DNA of 64,000 nt from Veillonella parvula (GCF_902810435.1 NZ_LR778174.1:793501-857500); one strand, 5' to 3'. Shown: positions 45,789 through 55,135, numbered from the stretch's first letter. Numbers and translations are program-made. Notes: generated from the letters alone by a model not told the origin.

Positions 45789-46892
45789 ATGATAACGGTT
45801 CAACAAGTTATTACCTTGATGGAGCAATTAGCACCGCGTTCTTATGCAGAGTCTTGGGATAATGTAGGTTTAATGGTGGGCGATCGGAATGTAGTTGTTA
45901 CAGGTGTAGTGACTACGTTAGACGTAACAGAAGAAACCGTAGAATATGCTATTGAACAAAATTGTAATTTAATTGTTAGCCACCACCCATTAATCTTTAA
46001 AGGGTTGAAACAGATATCATGTGATACTGCTCATGGGCGTACGATTAATAAGCTGATTCAACATAAGATTGCCGTATATAGTGCTCATACAAATCTTGAT
46101 ATCGCACCAGGCGGTCTAAATGATATGTTGGCGAAGCAATTGGGACTTATAGATATTAAGGGCTTCATTAAAACTGGTGAAGAGGCGCTTTATAAGGTGA
46201 CCACTTTTGTACCTGAAAGCTCGGCTGATGCGGTTCGATTGGCGATGGGTGATGCAGGGGCAGGCCGAATTGGTAATTACGAGCATTGCAGTTTCAGTAT
46301 CCATGGGGAAGGACGCTTTGTTGGTAATGAAGATTCTCATCCTGTCATTGGGGCAGCTGGTGCTTTGACAGTGGTTCCTGAGGTACAAGTGAATGCTATC
46401 GTTGATGGTACGCATTTAAGCAAAGTCGTAGCGGCTATGAAAGCTGCTCATCCATATGAAGAAGTTGCTTATGAGGTTTTGAATATAGTCGAGCCTACTA
46501 GTTCAACTCAATATCTAGGACGGGTAGGTCGCTTGCCTAATGCATTAAACTTAGATTCTTTCCGTGAGTGGGTACAAGAAGCGTTGCCTGATGCTAACAT
46601 TCGTTTTGCTGGTATTGTGCCGAAAGCGATTCAATCCATTGCTTTATGCTCTGGTGCAGGTGCAGAATTTATTAAGGATGCTGCCCGGTTACATGTAGAT
46701 GCCTATATTACAGGTGATGTGAAGTATCATGAGGCGCAAATGGCTAAGGAATTAGGCTTACTCGTAGTTGATGCGGGGCATTTTGGAACTGAGTCTATAG
46801 TGGCACATGGTTTACGTGACTATTTAATCTCTGCAGGGCTTGCTGTTCCTGTGAAAGCTTTCACAGAACAAAATGATTTCTTCTTTGTGTAA
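45789..46892 (+). CDS. Nif3-like dinuclear metal-centre protein
   Basis: A 367-residue member of the Nif3/YqfO family. Metal ligands are in LIVSHHPLIFKG, SAHTNLD and the C-terminal DAGHFGTE. The middle (residues about 125-225) carries the PII/CutA-like insertion of the long form. GTP cyclohydrolase IB annotation is sometimes given to this family, but no function is established; it is usually described as a hydrolase-like protein. It follows trmK by 15 bases. Confidence 0.88.
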   Translation: MITVQQVITLMEQLAPRSYAESWDNVGLMVGDRNVVVTGVVTTLDVTEETVEYAIEQNCNLIVSHHPLIFKGLKQISCDTAHGRTINKLIQHKIAVYSAHTNLDIAPGGLNDMLAKQLGLIDIKGFIKTGEEALYKVTTFVPESSADAVRLAMGDAGAGRIGNYEHCSFSIHGEGRFVGNEDSHPVIGAAGALTVVPEVQVNAIVDGTHLSKVVAAMKAAHPYEEVAYEVLNIVEPTSSTQYLGRVGRLPNALNLDSFREWVQEALPDANIRFAGIVPKAIQSIALCSGAGAEFIKDAARLHVDAYITGDVKYHEAQMAKELGLLVVDAGHFGTESIVAHGLRDYLISAGLAVPVKAFTEQNDFFFV

Positions 46893-46904
46893 TGATGCAT
46901 TTTC

Positions 46905-46933
46905 TTGCAACAAATTGTTAGCTATGATAAACT
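46905..46933 (+). promoter_or_regulatory. Promoter of rnpB
   Basis: TTGCAA (46905-46910) and TAAACT (46928-46933) with a TG extension are 17 bases apart. The expected start, about 46939, matches the first base of the RNase P closing stem. Confidence 0.75.
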
Positions 46934-46938
46934 GAATT

Positions 46939-47291
46939 GAAGCAAGTATGAAAGACGGTTGCGAGTCTATAAGACTCGAGGAAAGTCCGAGCTCCATAGG
47001 GCAGGATGCCAGATAACGTCTGGCGAGGGTAACCTTAGGGAAAGTGCCATAGAAAAGGAAACCGCCACGTAAGTGGTAAGGGTGGAAAGGTGAGGTAAGA
47101 GCTCACCAGCAGTCTGGTAACAGGCTGGCTCGGTAAACCCCATCCGGAGCAAGACCGAATAGGGAAGGGTTAAGGGTGGTCCCGCCTACCTTCCGGGTTG
47201 TGTCGCTCGAGCGTGCAGGCGACTGTACGCCTAGAAAGATAATCGTCACCGCGCAAGTGGAACAGAACTCGGCTTATTGATTGCTTGCTTC
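46939..47291 (+). ncRNA. rnpB: RNase P RNA
   Basis: The catalytic RNA of RNase P, about 353 bases, which matures tRNA 5' ends. The conserved core is recognisable: GAGGAAAGTCCGAGCTCC near the 5' side, GGTAAACCCC in the middle, and the universal AGAACTCGGCTTA at the 3' side pairing into P4. The ends GAAGCAAG and CTTGCTTC form the closing helix P1. The layout follows the ancestral type A, not the Bacillus type B, which suits Negativicutes. It has its own promoter. Confidence 0.95.
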
Positions 47292-47349
47292 TATATTTAA
47301 CATATAATTGATAGTATATAAGATTGTAGATCTTTGTTAGGAGAACTTC

Positions 47350-47679
47350 ATGGCAATTACAGCAATTACTAGTGTACAAGAATTTGATGAGAAAGTGCTT
47401 GGCGCTAAAGGTTTAGCTATTGTTGATTTTTGGGCTGGTTGGTGCGAACCATGCACTGTTATGCGCCCAGAGATTGAAGATGTAGCAGAGCGTTTAAAAG
47501 GTCAAGTAGAATTCTTTAGTGTTAATGCAGAAGATAAAAATCTTCGCGGTATTTTGTTAAAAGAAGATGTTGATGGTATTCCATCCTTAGTATTCTTCCG
47601 CGATGGCAAAATGCTCGATTCCCTTGTGGGCTATAAAAAAGCAGATATGCTTGAGTCTCTAATAAAGGAAGTTATCTGA
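47350..47679 (+). CDS. Thioredoxin-family protein with WCEPC site
   Basis: A 109-residue single-domain thioredoxin fold. The active site is DFWAGWCEPCTVMRPE: Glu replaces the usual Gly of WCGPC. The cis-proline is in GIPSLVFFRDGK. Both cysteines are kept, so it should be redox-active, but the Glu would be expected to alter the redox potential. It has no signal peptide. A terminator follows at 47721, so it is not in the hydrogenase operon. Confidence 0.88.
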   Translation: MAITAITSVQEFDEKVLGAKGLAIVDFWAGWCEPCTVMRPEIEDVAERLKGQVEFFSVNAEDKNLRGILLKEDVDGIPSLVFFRDGKMLDSLVGYKKADMLESLIKEVI

Positions 47680-47720
47680 TTAATTAATAACTAGGAATTC
47701 TTAGGAAATGAATAACATGA

Positions 47721-47763
47721 GGCTGTATATAAGGAAAGTTAATTTCTTATATACAGCTTTTTT
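47721..47763 (+). terminator. Rho-independent terminator after the thioredoxin gene
   Basis: GCTGTATATAAG pairs with CTTATATACAGC over 12 bp, with inner mispaired AT-rich bases, followed by seven T residues. Confidence 0.88.
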
Positions 47764-47952
47764 GTTAAATTTCATAGTTTTCAAAAATGTTAAGTGATAT
47801 AATAAAATAGTAGAAATATGATTGTCATCATGTTGGTTGAACTTCTTCAAAGTGATAGAGGACGCTAATAAAATGATTTCCGTCATAAACGTTGTAGTTT
47901 ATTAAGTAATATAATTATATTGCGCAAAGTTGTTGTAAGGAGGCTATATTCC

Positions 47953-49092
47953 ATGAAGAATCGTATAAATAGTTTGTGGACACTCTTCCAAGAACGCCGT
48001 TTGAGTCGACGAACATTTATGAAATCCTGTGTAGCACTCACTGCTATTTTAGGACTACCTCCAACGATGTTAGACACCGTTGTTAAGGCTGCCGAAACAA
48101 CTGAATTACCTACGGTGATTTGGTTGCATGGTCATGAATGTACTGGTTGTAGTGAATCTTTTATCCGTTCATCCTCTCCCTTTACTTCTGATGTTATTTT
48201 AAACATGATCTCTTTAGAATATGATGATACTTTGGCGGCAGCGTCTGGTGCACCATTAGAGGAACATTTAGAAAAAATCATCAAAGAAAAAGCCGGTAAA
48301 TATATCTTGGCTGTTGAAGGTGGCGTACCACTTGATGAAGATGGTGTTTATTGCACAGTAGGTGGACGTACATTTAAAGAATCCCTATTAGAAGCAGCTA
48401 AAGGAGCTGCAGCAATCATAGAATATGGTTCTTGTGCTTCTTGGGGCGGTATACAGGCGGCAAAACCAAATCCAACAAATACAGTTTCTGTATCTTCCGT
48501 TGTATCTGGCAAGCCAATTATTAAGGTCCCTGGTTGTCCTCCAATTCCAGAGGTTATGACTGGCGTAATCATGCACTATGCATTATTCGGTCAAATTCCA
48601 CCTCTTGATTCTCAAGGCCGTCCTAAACAATTTTATGGCAATCGTATTCACGACACATGCTACCGTCGTGCCTTCTTTGACTCTGGACTTTTTGTTGAAA
48701 AATTCGACGACGATGCATCCAAATCTGGTTGGTGTTTGTATAAAGTAGGTTGTCGTGGACCTCAAACATATAATTCTTGTGGTAACTTACGTTGGTGGAA
48801 TGGTTTATCCTATCCAATTCAATCCGGTCACGGTTGTATTGGTTGCTCTGAAAAGGGCTTCTGGGATAATGACGTATTCTACAAACGTTTACCAGATATT
48901 CCATTGGCTAATACCATCACGACTGCTGATACAATCGGTACAGTAGCTGCTGTTGGTGCCACTGCAGCAGTTATCGTTCATGGCGCTGCAACTCTTACGC
49001 GTAATAAAATTCTTGATATGAAAGAAGAAAAACGCTTAAAAGAACAAGGCTTGTGGGATGAAAAGAAACATAATAATGGAGGAGGTCACTAA
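47953..49092 (+). CDS. hyaA: [NiFe]-hydrogenase small subunit, Tat-exported
   Basis: A 379-residue small subunit of a group 1 membrane-bound hydrogenase. It carries the electron-relay iron-sulfur clusters. The N-terminus has a twin-arginine signal, SRRTFMK at residues 18-24, followed by a hydrophobic stretch. Cluster ligands include Cys63 and Cys66 (ECTGCSESF), Cys161 (CASWGG), VPGCPP, HDTCYRRAFF and GHGCIGCSEKGFWDN. A C-terminal membrane helix anchors it to the cytochrome subunit. ATG 47953 has AAGGAGG eight bases upstream. Positions that are Cys in O2-tolerant enzymes (65 and 166) are Gly here, the standard oxygen-sensitive pattern. Confidence 0.93.
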   Translation: MKNRINSLWTLFQERRLSRRTFMKSCVALTAILGLPPTMLDTVVKAAETTELPTVIWLHGHECTGCSESFIRSSSPFTSDVILNMISLEYDDTLAAASGAPLEEHLEKIIKEKAGKYILAVEGGVPLDEDGVYCTVGGRTFKESLLEAAKGAAAIIEYGSCASWGGIQAAKPNPTNTVSVSSVVSGKPIIKVPGCPPIPEVMTGVIMHYALFGQIPPLDSQGRPKQFYGNRIHDTCYRRAFFDSGLFVEKFDDDASKSGWCLYKVGCRGPQTYNSCGNLRWWNGLSYPIQSGHGCIGCSEKGFWDNDVFYKRLPDIPLANTITTADTIGTVAAVGATAAVIVHGAATLTRNKILDMKEEKRLKEQGLWDEKKHNNGGGH

Positions 49093-50993
49093 TGAAACGC
49101 GTAGTAGTAGATCCGATTTCCCGTATTGAAGGTCATTTACGGGTTGAAATAAAAGTTGATGAAGCGAGTGGTAAAGTAGAGGATGCATTGTCTTCTGGTA
49201 CTGCTTGGCGCGGTATCGAACTTGTTGCTAAAGACCGCGATCCTCGTGACCTTTGGGCGTTCGTACAACGTATTTGTGGTGTATGTACTACAACACATGC
49301 CTTGGCTTCGTTAAGAGCTGTTGAAGATGCGCTTGGTATTACAATTCCTAAAAATGCAAACTATATACGTAATATTATGCATAGTAGTCTTGATGTGCAT
49401 GATCATATCGTGCATTTCTATCATTTACATGCCCTTGACTGGGTTAGCCCGGTAGCAGCTCTTAGTGCCGACCCTGCTAAAACCGCTCAATTACAAAATG
49501 ATGTATTAGCAACTTATAATGTGAGCGGTTTAGCACCTGCGGAAACGGCATCAAAAGACTCAGCCTATCCTAAAGAGTTTCCTAAGGCTACTACAGCATA
49601 CTTTACGGCTGTACAACAAAAGGTTAAGAAAATAGTTGAATCAGGCCAATTGGGGATTTTCTCCGCTCAATGGTGGGATCATCCTGATTATAACTTGTTA
49701 CCTCCAGAAGTTCATTTGATGGCCGTATCTCATTATTTGAACATTCTTGATCGTCAACGGGATATTGTAATTCCTCATGTTGTATTTGGTGGCAAAAACC
49801 CTCATCCTCATTACATTGTAGGTGGCATGCCATGCTCTATTTCTATGAATGATATGAATGCCCCTATTAATACGCAACGCCTTGCTGCTGTAGAGCAATC
49901 TATTGCATTGACTAAAGACTTAGTTGATAATTTCTACGTGCCAGATCTATTAGCTATCGGTAAAATATATGTAGAAAAAGGTATGATCGATGGTGGTGGC
50001 CTTGCGAAGAAACGCGTTATGTCCTATGGCGATTATCCTGATGATACGTACACCGGTATTTCTAATGGTGACTATCATAAGAAATGTATTGTTCGTTCCA
50101 ATGGTGTTGTTGAGAACTTTGCATTAGGTGTAGATAAAGCAACATTCATCCCATTAGAAGGTAAAGATTTCATGGATCCTCAATACCTTAGTGAAGAGGT
50201 TGATCATTCCTGGTTTACATATCCAGATGGAACAAAAACACTTCATCCTATTGAAGGTGTTACTGATCCTAAATTTACAGGTCCTAAATCTGGTACAAAA
50301 GAAAAATGGGAATTCCTTGATGAAGATAAAAAATATTCTTGGATTAAATCTCCAACTTTCAAAGGGAAAACTGCAGAGGTTGGTCCATTAGCAAAATATA
50401 TTGTTGTGTATACAAAGGTAAAACAAGGCATAATCAAAGACCCAACTTGGGCTGAATCTATGATTGTTCGTCAAATTGATACAGTATCACAAGTATTGGG
50501 TGTACCAGCTCATGTATGGATGACTACTATGGTAGGACGTACAGCATGTCGTGGCCTTGATGCACAGGTAGCGGCAAATATTAGCCAATACTTCTTTAAC
50601 AAGCTTGTATCTAATATTAAAAATGGTGATACTACAGTAGCGGATATGACTAAGTTTGAACCAAATACATGGGATAAAGATGCTAAAGGTGTTGGTCTTG
50701 TAGATGCGCCTCGTGGTGGTTTGGGGCACTGGATACATATTAAAGATGGACGCTCTGCAAACTATCAATGTATCGTACCATCTACATGGAATGCGTGCCC
50801 TAAAACTGCAGCTAATGAACATGGTGCCTATGAAGATTCTATGATTGATACACATGTAAAAATTGCGGATAAACCACTTGAAATTTTGAAGGTAATTCAC
50901 TCCTTTGATCCATGCCTAGCATGTGCAACCCATTTATACAATAAAAAAGGCGAAAAAATTGTTTCCGTCAATACAGATGCATTGTGTAAATAA
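49092..50993 (+). CDS. hyaB: [NiFe]-hydrogenase large subunit
   Basis: A 633-residue catalytic subunit that holds the Ni-Fe(CN)2CO centre. Nickel ligands are Cys62 and Cys65 in RICGVCTTTHAL, and Cys608 and Cys611 in DPCLACATH. After His614 there is a 19-residue tail, which the maturation protease (the HyaD-like gene at 51810) removes once the metal is inserted. The gene overlaps the small-subunit stop by one base. The enzyme is exported together with the small subunit by its Tat signal. H2 uptake or evolution cannot be told from sequence. Confidence 0.95.
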   Translation: MKRVVVDPISRIEGHLRVEIKVDEASGKVEDALSSGTAWRGIELVAKDRDPRDLWAFVQRICGVCTTTHALASLRAVEDALGITIPKNANYIRNIMHSSLDVHDHIVHFYHLHALDWVSPVAALSADPAKTAQLQNDVLATYNVSGLAPAETASKDSAYPKEFPKATTAYFTAVQQKVKKIVESGQLGIFSAQWWDHPDYNLLPPEVHLMAVSHYLNILDRQRDIVIPHVVFGGKNPHPHYIVGGMPCSISMNDMNAPINTQRLAAVEQSIALTKDLVDNFYVPDLLAIGKIYVEKGMIDGGGLAKKRVMSYGDYPDDTYTGISNGDYHKKCIVRSNGVVENFALGVDKATFIPLEGKDFMDPQYLSEEVDHSWFTYPDGTKTLHPIEGVTDPKFTGPKSGTKEKWEFLDEDKKYSWIKSPTFKGKTAEVGPLAKYIVVYTKVKQGIIKDPTWAESMIVRQIDTVSQVLGVPAHVWMTTMVGRTACRGLDAQVAANISQYFFNKLVSNIKNGDTTVADMTKFEPNTWDKDAKGVGLVDAPRGGLGHWIHIKDGRSANYQCIVPSTWNACPKTAANEHGAYEDSMIDTHVKIADKPLEILKVIHSFDPCLACATHLYNKKGEKIVSVNTDALCK

Positions 50994-51007
50994 AGGGTGG
51001 TGGACTT

Positions 51008-51817
51008 ATGTTAATACATACTGACAAAAAGGCGTATGTCGTATTTAGTCTATGGTTGCGTATATTCCACTGGACTATGGTACTCAGTGTAACTGCATTG
51101 TTCTGGACTGGCCTATATATTGGTGATCCAGGCTTTGCTGCGATTACGGGTAACCCTGAACCAACTTTTGCTATTGATGGCTGGTTCTCTATGGAAACTA
51201 TGCGGCGTATTCATTTCATTGCAGGTGTTATCTTAACATTCTCCTTTATCTTCCGTTTTGCAGGTGCTCTTTGGAACAGAGGGGATAGATTATTACCTAA
51301 ATTCCGTCAAAAACGGTATTGGTACGGTCTTAAAGAAACAACATTGCACTATTTAATGATTCCTCAAAAACATGAACATCATTGGCTTCGTAATTCTTTA
51401 GCTAGAACTGCGTATATGATGGTATACATTATGTTCTTCTTTGAAATTTTAACGGGTTTTGCAATGTATTCGATGGTTAACCCTAATGGTATTCTAGGAA
51501 CTTTATTTGCACCAGTGGTTACATTATTTGGTGGTGAATACAAGGTCCATATTATCCATCACTACATTGCGTGGGGATTCTTGTTCTTTACTATTGTTCA
51601 CGTGTATATGGCATTCCGAGAAGATGTTATGGAGGAATCCGGCGAAGTATCAGCTATGGTTTCCGGTATGAAATATTACGCTCATGATCCAATTGATATT
51701 GAAGACCTCAATGGTAAACGTCGTCGTGGGGAACGTATTGATAAACCATCTGGTACTACATACCGTCCAAGTGATCCTAATGATCCTAGAGAAAGAGAAT
51801 TACAAGAAAATGACTAA
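51008..51817 (+). CDS. hyaC: Hydrogenase cytochrome b subunit
   Basis: A 269-residue diheme cytochrome b-type membrane subunit (HyaC/HupC) that links hydrogenase to the quinone pool. About four transmembrane helices are visible, with heme-ligand histidine candidates in LRIFHWTMVLSV, RRIHFIAGVIL and HHYIAWGFLFFTIVHVYM. The C-terminus is cytoplasmic and hydrophilic. It overlaps the protease gene by 8 bases. Its presence marks the hydrogenase as respiratory. Confidence 0.92.
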   Translation: MLIHTDKKAYVVFSLWLRIFHWTMVLSVTALFWTGLYIGDPGFAAITGNPEPTFAIDGWFSMETMRRIHFIAGVILTFSFIFRFAGALWNRGDRLLPKFRQKRYWYGLKETTLHYLMIPQKHEHHWLRNSLARTAYMMVYIMFFFEILTGFAMYSMVNPNGILGTLFAPVVTLFGGEYKVHIIHHYIAWGFLFFTIVHVYMAFREDVMEESGEVSAMVSGMKYYAHDPIDIEDLNGKRRRGERIDKPSGTTYRPSDPNDPRERELQEND

Positions 51818-52406
51818 TACAAGTACTGATATTATTAGTGGCTTGGAACAATACGCGGACTCAGAGGGTCCGCGTATTGATTTAAATAGCCTTTATGATG
51901 ATGGAGATAATGAAATTGTTCTACTCGGAGTCGGCAATATTTTACTTACCGATGAGGGATTAGGTGTTCATGTAGTAAAAGAATTGAAAGAGTCTTTCAC
52001 ATTTACGCCTGCGATTTCCATTATTGATGGTGGCACTATGGGAATGGAATTACTTACGTATATGCGTGGTATGAAGAAAATCCTTCTTGTAGACGCTATT
52101 AATGGCGGAGATGCTCCAGGAACTATATATGAATTTCCTCATAAGGAATTAGAACAATATTTTACGGAACATATTTCTGTACATGAAGTAGGAATGCAAG
52201 ATATTTTGCGCATCCGTGCTATTCAAGAGGATCCATTAGAAGATGCAGTGGTTATCGGTGTAGAACCGGAATCATTGGAGATTGGTTTTGAACCTAGCGA
52301 GCCGGTACAATGTGCCTTGCCTGAGGTTAAAAAACGTGTTTTGAATGTACTACGAGAATGGGGCGTAACAGCTGAGCCTAAAGCACAAAGTGAAAATTTC
52401 ATATAG
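51810..52406 (+). CDS. hyaD: Hydrogenase maturation endopeptidase (HyaD type)
   Basis: A 198-residue protease that clips the C-terminal tail of the large subunit. The nickel-sensing residues are all present: Glu in LLTDEGLGVHV, Asp in LVDAINGGDAPG and His in SVHEVGMQD. GVGNILL is the family signature. ATG 51810 lies inside the end of hyaC, so translation is coupled. The first 35 residues form a family-foreign N-terminal extension with an acidic patch. HypABCDEF factors are not in the window and must be elsewhere. Confidence 0.9.
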   Translation: MTNTSTDIISGLEQYADSEGPRIDLNSLYDDGDNEIVLLGVGNILLTDEGLGVHVVKELKESFTFTPAISIIDGGTMGMELLTYMRGMKKILLVDAINGGDAPGTIYEFPHKELEQYFTEHISVHEVGMQDILRIRAIQEDPLEDAVVIGVEPESLEIGFEPSEPVQCALPEVKKRVLNVLREWGVTAEPKAQSENFI

Positions 52407-52456
52407 TATATAGATAGCTTATAGAGTGTAAAGATAGTCTCTGTATAGGAGTATTT

Positions 52457-52834
52457 ATGATTGAAAATTATGGTAATGTTCGCGCCGTTTTAAATGAGCT
52501 GCGTTTGGCTCTAAAGAATTTGCGTGAAACTGGTGAGACATATTCGATTTATATTGAAAAAACGGGTTTAACAGAGGAAGAACAAGTTGAAGTATTAGAA
52601 ACACTTGGACGCGGTCATATTACGATTAACTTTAATGAAACTGATCAACCTGTAGAATGGTATGAATCACAATTTTCTGGAATCTGGATTGGGACTTATA
52701 AAAATGGTCGTGATGACTCAATTTTACATACCGTAGAGGTCGCTAAGTATCCAGTTGTAGCTGGTGCTTATATAGAGGATATGGAACTGGCGGAGGAAGA
52801 TTTACAATCTTGGATTGATGCTGCTGGATTATAG
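52457..52834 (+). CDS. Small HupH/HyaF C-terminal-domain-like protein
   Basis: A 125-residue protein at the end of the hydrogenase operon. The segment GRGHITINFNETDQPVEWYESQFSGIWIGTY resembles the HupH_C domain (cited by the landmarks GHITINF and SGIWIGTY), followed by ILHTVEVAKYP. HupH/HyaF is a hydrogenase maturation factor, usually near 280 residues. This protein would correspond to only one such domain. No frameshift is evident; the gene has a normal RBS (AGGAG) and a terminator follows. The family assignment is by eye. Confidence 0.6.
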   Translation: MIENYGNVRAVLNELRLALKNLRETGETYSIYIEKTGLTEEEQVEVLETLGRGHITINFNETDQPVEWYESQFSGIWIGTYKNGRDDSILHTVEVAKYPVVAGAYIEDMELAEEDLQSWIDAAGL

Positions 52835-52835
52835 T

Positions 52836-52864
52836 AAAGGAGACCCTTAACGGGTCTCCTTTTT
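52836..52864 (+). terminator. Rho-independent terminator after the hydrogenase operon
   Basis: AAAGGAGACCC / GGGTCTCCTTT form an 11-bp stem with loop TTAAC, followed by T residues. Confidence 0.92.
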
Positions 52865-53210
52865 ATGAAAAATAGATGAAAATAGATATTTCCGGTAAAT
52901 TTGTGATAAAAATACATATAAATTTTTGATTAATATTTAATAAAGTCAGAAATAATCATATTTATTTCCATATCATTAAAATAAATATTTTTTATAAATC
53001 GCTTTATTAATTAGATTTACAAATAAATAGATATTATATTGATTTACTGTATTTATATAAAAGATAAATGAAGTGTTTTGTTGGTGTTTTATAGATAAAT
53101 GGCTTATTTACTGGCTTTATAAACATTATTAGGCTTATTGTTAACCTTTAGCATTTGCCTTAATTTACTAATTAACATAAAATATGTGAGTAAAATACTT
53201 TGGAGGATTT
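52865..53210. other. AT-rich gene-free stretch
   Basis: About 350 bases with very low GC and no reading frame of note. I see no tRNA, riboswitch or clear promoter pair, only many A/T tracts. The last 15 bases hold TGGAGGA, the ribosome-binding site of the next gene. It may be a bent-DNA promoter region. Confidence 0.6.
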
Positions 53211-54221
53211 ATGTTACTTTCTATTGTAGTGCCTGTATATAACGAAGAGGAAAATATAGCGAACTTTTATAAAGCTGTAACTGATGTTATGTCAGGTCTC
53301 ACATATGATTATGAACTAATCTTCGTGGATGATGGATCTAGTGATTCGTCAGCTATGATACTGCGTGAAATTGCATTCAATGATAAACATGTTAAAGTGT
53401 TATTGCTGGCTCGTAACTTTGGGCATCAAACGGCACTTACATGTGGGCTTGATTATGCTCATGGCGATGCAGTCATTACAATGGACGGTGATATGCAGCA
53501 TCCACCAGCATTGATTCCTGAACTAGTTCGATTATGGGAATCAGGGTATGATGTGGTGCGTACCATACGCGATTCAACTGATGACGCTAGTTGGGCTAAA
53601 TCTTTCACGTCTAAGTATTATTACAAACTGATGAACAAAATGGCCGATGTTCCTATTGTTGAAGGCGGGTCCGATTTCCGCCTCATGAATAGTAAAGCAT
53701 TGGGCACGTTGAAACGATTCAGAGAACATGGTCGATTTTTACGCGGTATTGTCGGCGCCTTAGGGTACAGACAAGCAGAGTTGCACTTTGTGGCACCACC
53801 TCGATTTGCAGGTGTCTCAAAGTTTAGTGTGCGTAAAATGATTCGATTTGCTCTGGATGGTGTAACCGCTTTTTCAAGGGTGCCTTTACGGGCCGCCTTG
53901 TATGTAGGTGTACTTTGTGGTGGAATGAGCTTTTTGCTCATTTTACATCTTTTGTATGTATATCTTACAGGACAAGCTTTGAATGGGTGGACAACCTTGG
54001 GCGTATCAATCTTGTTTATTGGTGGAATTCAACTCGTCGGACTGGGAATTATTGGCGAGTATGTAGGTCGTATTTTTGAAGAGGTGAAGCAACGGCCTTT
54101 GTATTGGGTTAAGTCAGCTATAAATTTTGAAGAGCATGAAGAGGCTCCGTTACTCGGACCAAGTAGTGCAGATGTTTTTATGGCACCAGAGGCTTATACC
54201 AACAAGAGCAAAGAAGACTAG
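53211..54221 (+). CDS. GT2 glycosyltransferase, GtrB/dolichol-phosphate type
   Basis: A 336-residue membrane glycosyltransferase of family GT2. The N-terminal GT-A domain shows SIVVPVYNEEENI, FVDDGSSD and the ITMDGDMQHPP metal/nucleotide motif. VEGGSDFRLM and RFLRGIVGALGY are family landmarks. Two C-terminal membrane helices lie near residues 228-252 and 265-288. Relatives transfer glucose or another sugar from a nucleotide donor to undecaprenyl phosphate. Acceptor and sugar cannot be inferred here. It stands alone, with only an AT-rich region upstream. Confidence 0.85.
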   Translation: MLLSIVVPVYNEEENIANFYKAVTDVMSGLTYDYELIFVDDGSSDSSAMILREIAFNDKHVKVLLLARNFGHQTALTCGLDYAHGDAVITMDGDMQHPPALIPELVRLWESGYDVVRTIRDSTDDASWAKSFTSKYYYKLMNKMADVPIVEGGSDFRLMNSKALGTLKRFREHGRFLRGIVGALGYRQAELHFVAPPRFAGVSKFSVRKMIRFALDGVTAFSRVPLRAALYVGVLCGGMSFLLILHLLYVYLTGQALNGWTTLGVSILFIGGIQLVGLGIIGEYVGRIFEEVKQRPLYWVKSAINFEEHEEAPLLGPSSADVFMAPEAYTNKSKED

Positions 54222-54305
54222 CTGTATTTGTGAATGCAAATAAATAGACGGTTAGTATATTTTGAATAAATAACTTACTTTAAAAGTTTTTTGGAAAGGA
54301 AGCAT

Positions 54306-55118
54306 ATGAAGTCAAAATATAGTAAGGTTAAAATAACGGCATTAACATTAACTTTTGTGTGTGCCACAACAGCCATGGTTGGCGCAACAACATTACAATA
54401 TGGTGATAAGGGCAAAAGTGTTACAGCGGTTCAACAACAACTAATTAAACACGGCTATAATGCTACAGATAAAAATGGTGTATATGGTAAGGAAACGAAG
54501 TGGGCAGTTCGTTTGTTCCAACAAGATCGTGGCCTTCCAGTGGATGGTATCGTAGGTCCTGCTACGTATAACGCATTGATGGGTGCTCCTCGTTCTACGA
54601 AGGCAGTATTGACTCAAAATGCAGCGACTAAAGCAGTAGCAACGAAATCCGCTTTTACAAACAGCAACGCGACATCCCGTCGTATCGCTGGTCAATCCAT
54701 TAATGGCAAGAACGTTAAATTAAACAATATTACGAAAAATGAAACACCTAGCAGTATTCACGCAATCTTGGCAGAAGCTGACAAATACCGCGGTGTACCA
54801 TATGTATTTGGCGGTACTACTCCAAGTGGCTTTGACTGCTCTGGTTATGTTAAATATGTATTTGAAAAACAAGGTATTTCCTTACCACGTTTGGCAGATG
54901 AACAGTATAACGTAGGTGTTGAAGTTTCTCGTGCGAACTTGAAAGCAGGGGATTTGGTATTCTTCGAAACATATGAACCAGGTCCATCTCACTCTGGCAT
55001 TTATATTGGCGATGGCAAGTTCATTAGCGCCACTTCCAGTCGTGGTGTTGCAGTAGCAGATCTTGATACTGGCTATTGGGGTGAACGTTACATCGGCGCA
55101 AAACGCGTTGTACGCTAA
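54306..55118 (+). CDS. NlpC/P60 cell-wall endopeptidase with peptidoglycan-binding domain
   Basis: A 270-residue secreted peptidoglycan hydrolase. A signal peptide ends near residue 27 (VGA/TT). A PG_binding_1 domain follows (LQYGDKGKSVTAVQQQL, VDGIVGPATYNAL), then a basic, Ala/Thr/Asn-rich linker (about 100-145), then the NlpC/P60 domain. Catalytic Cys178 is in GFDCSGY and His229 is in SHSGIYIGDG. ATG 54306 follows GGAAAGGAAG. It cuts stem-peptide bonds in peptidoglycan. The terminator at 55136 makes it a single-gene unit. Confidence 0.92.
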   Translation: MKSKYSKVKITALTLTFVCATTAMVGATTLQYGDKGKSVTAVQQQLIKHGYNATDKNGVYGKETKWAVRLFQQDRGLPVDGIVGPATYNALMGAPRSTKAVLTQNAATKAVATKSAFTNSNATSRRIAGQSINGKNVKLNNITKNETPSSIHAILAEADKYRGVPYVFGGTTPSGFDCSGYVKYVFEKQGISLPRLADEQYNVGVEVSRANLKAGDLVFFETYEPGPSHSGIYIGDGKFISATSSRGVAVADLDTGYWGERYIGAKRVVR

Positions 55119-55135
55119 TTTAATAACTAGCTATA

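Noticed and set aside
46967-47379. Small minus-strand reading frames
   Set aside because: They lie antisense to the RNase P RNA, which accounts for the conservation of this region.
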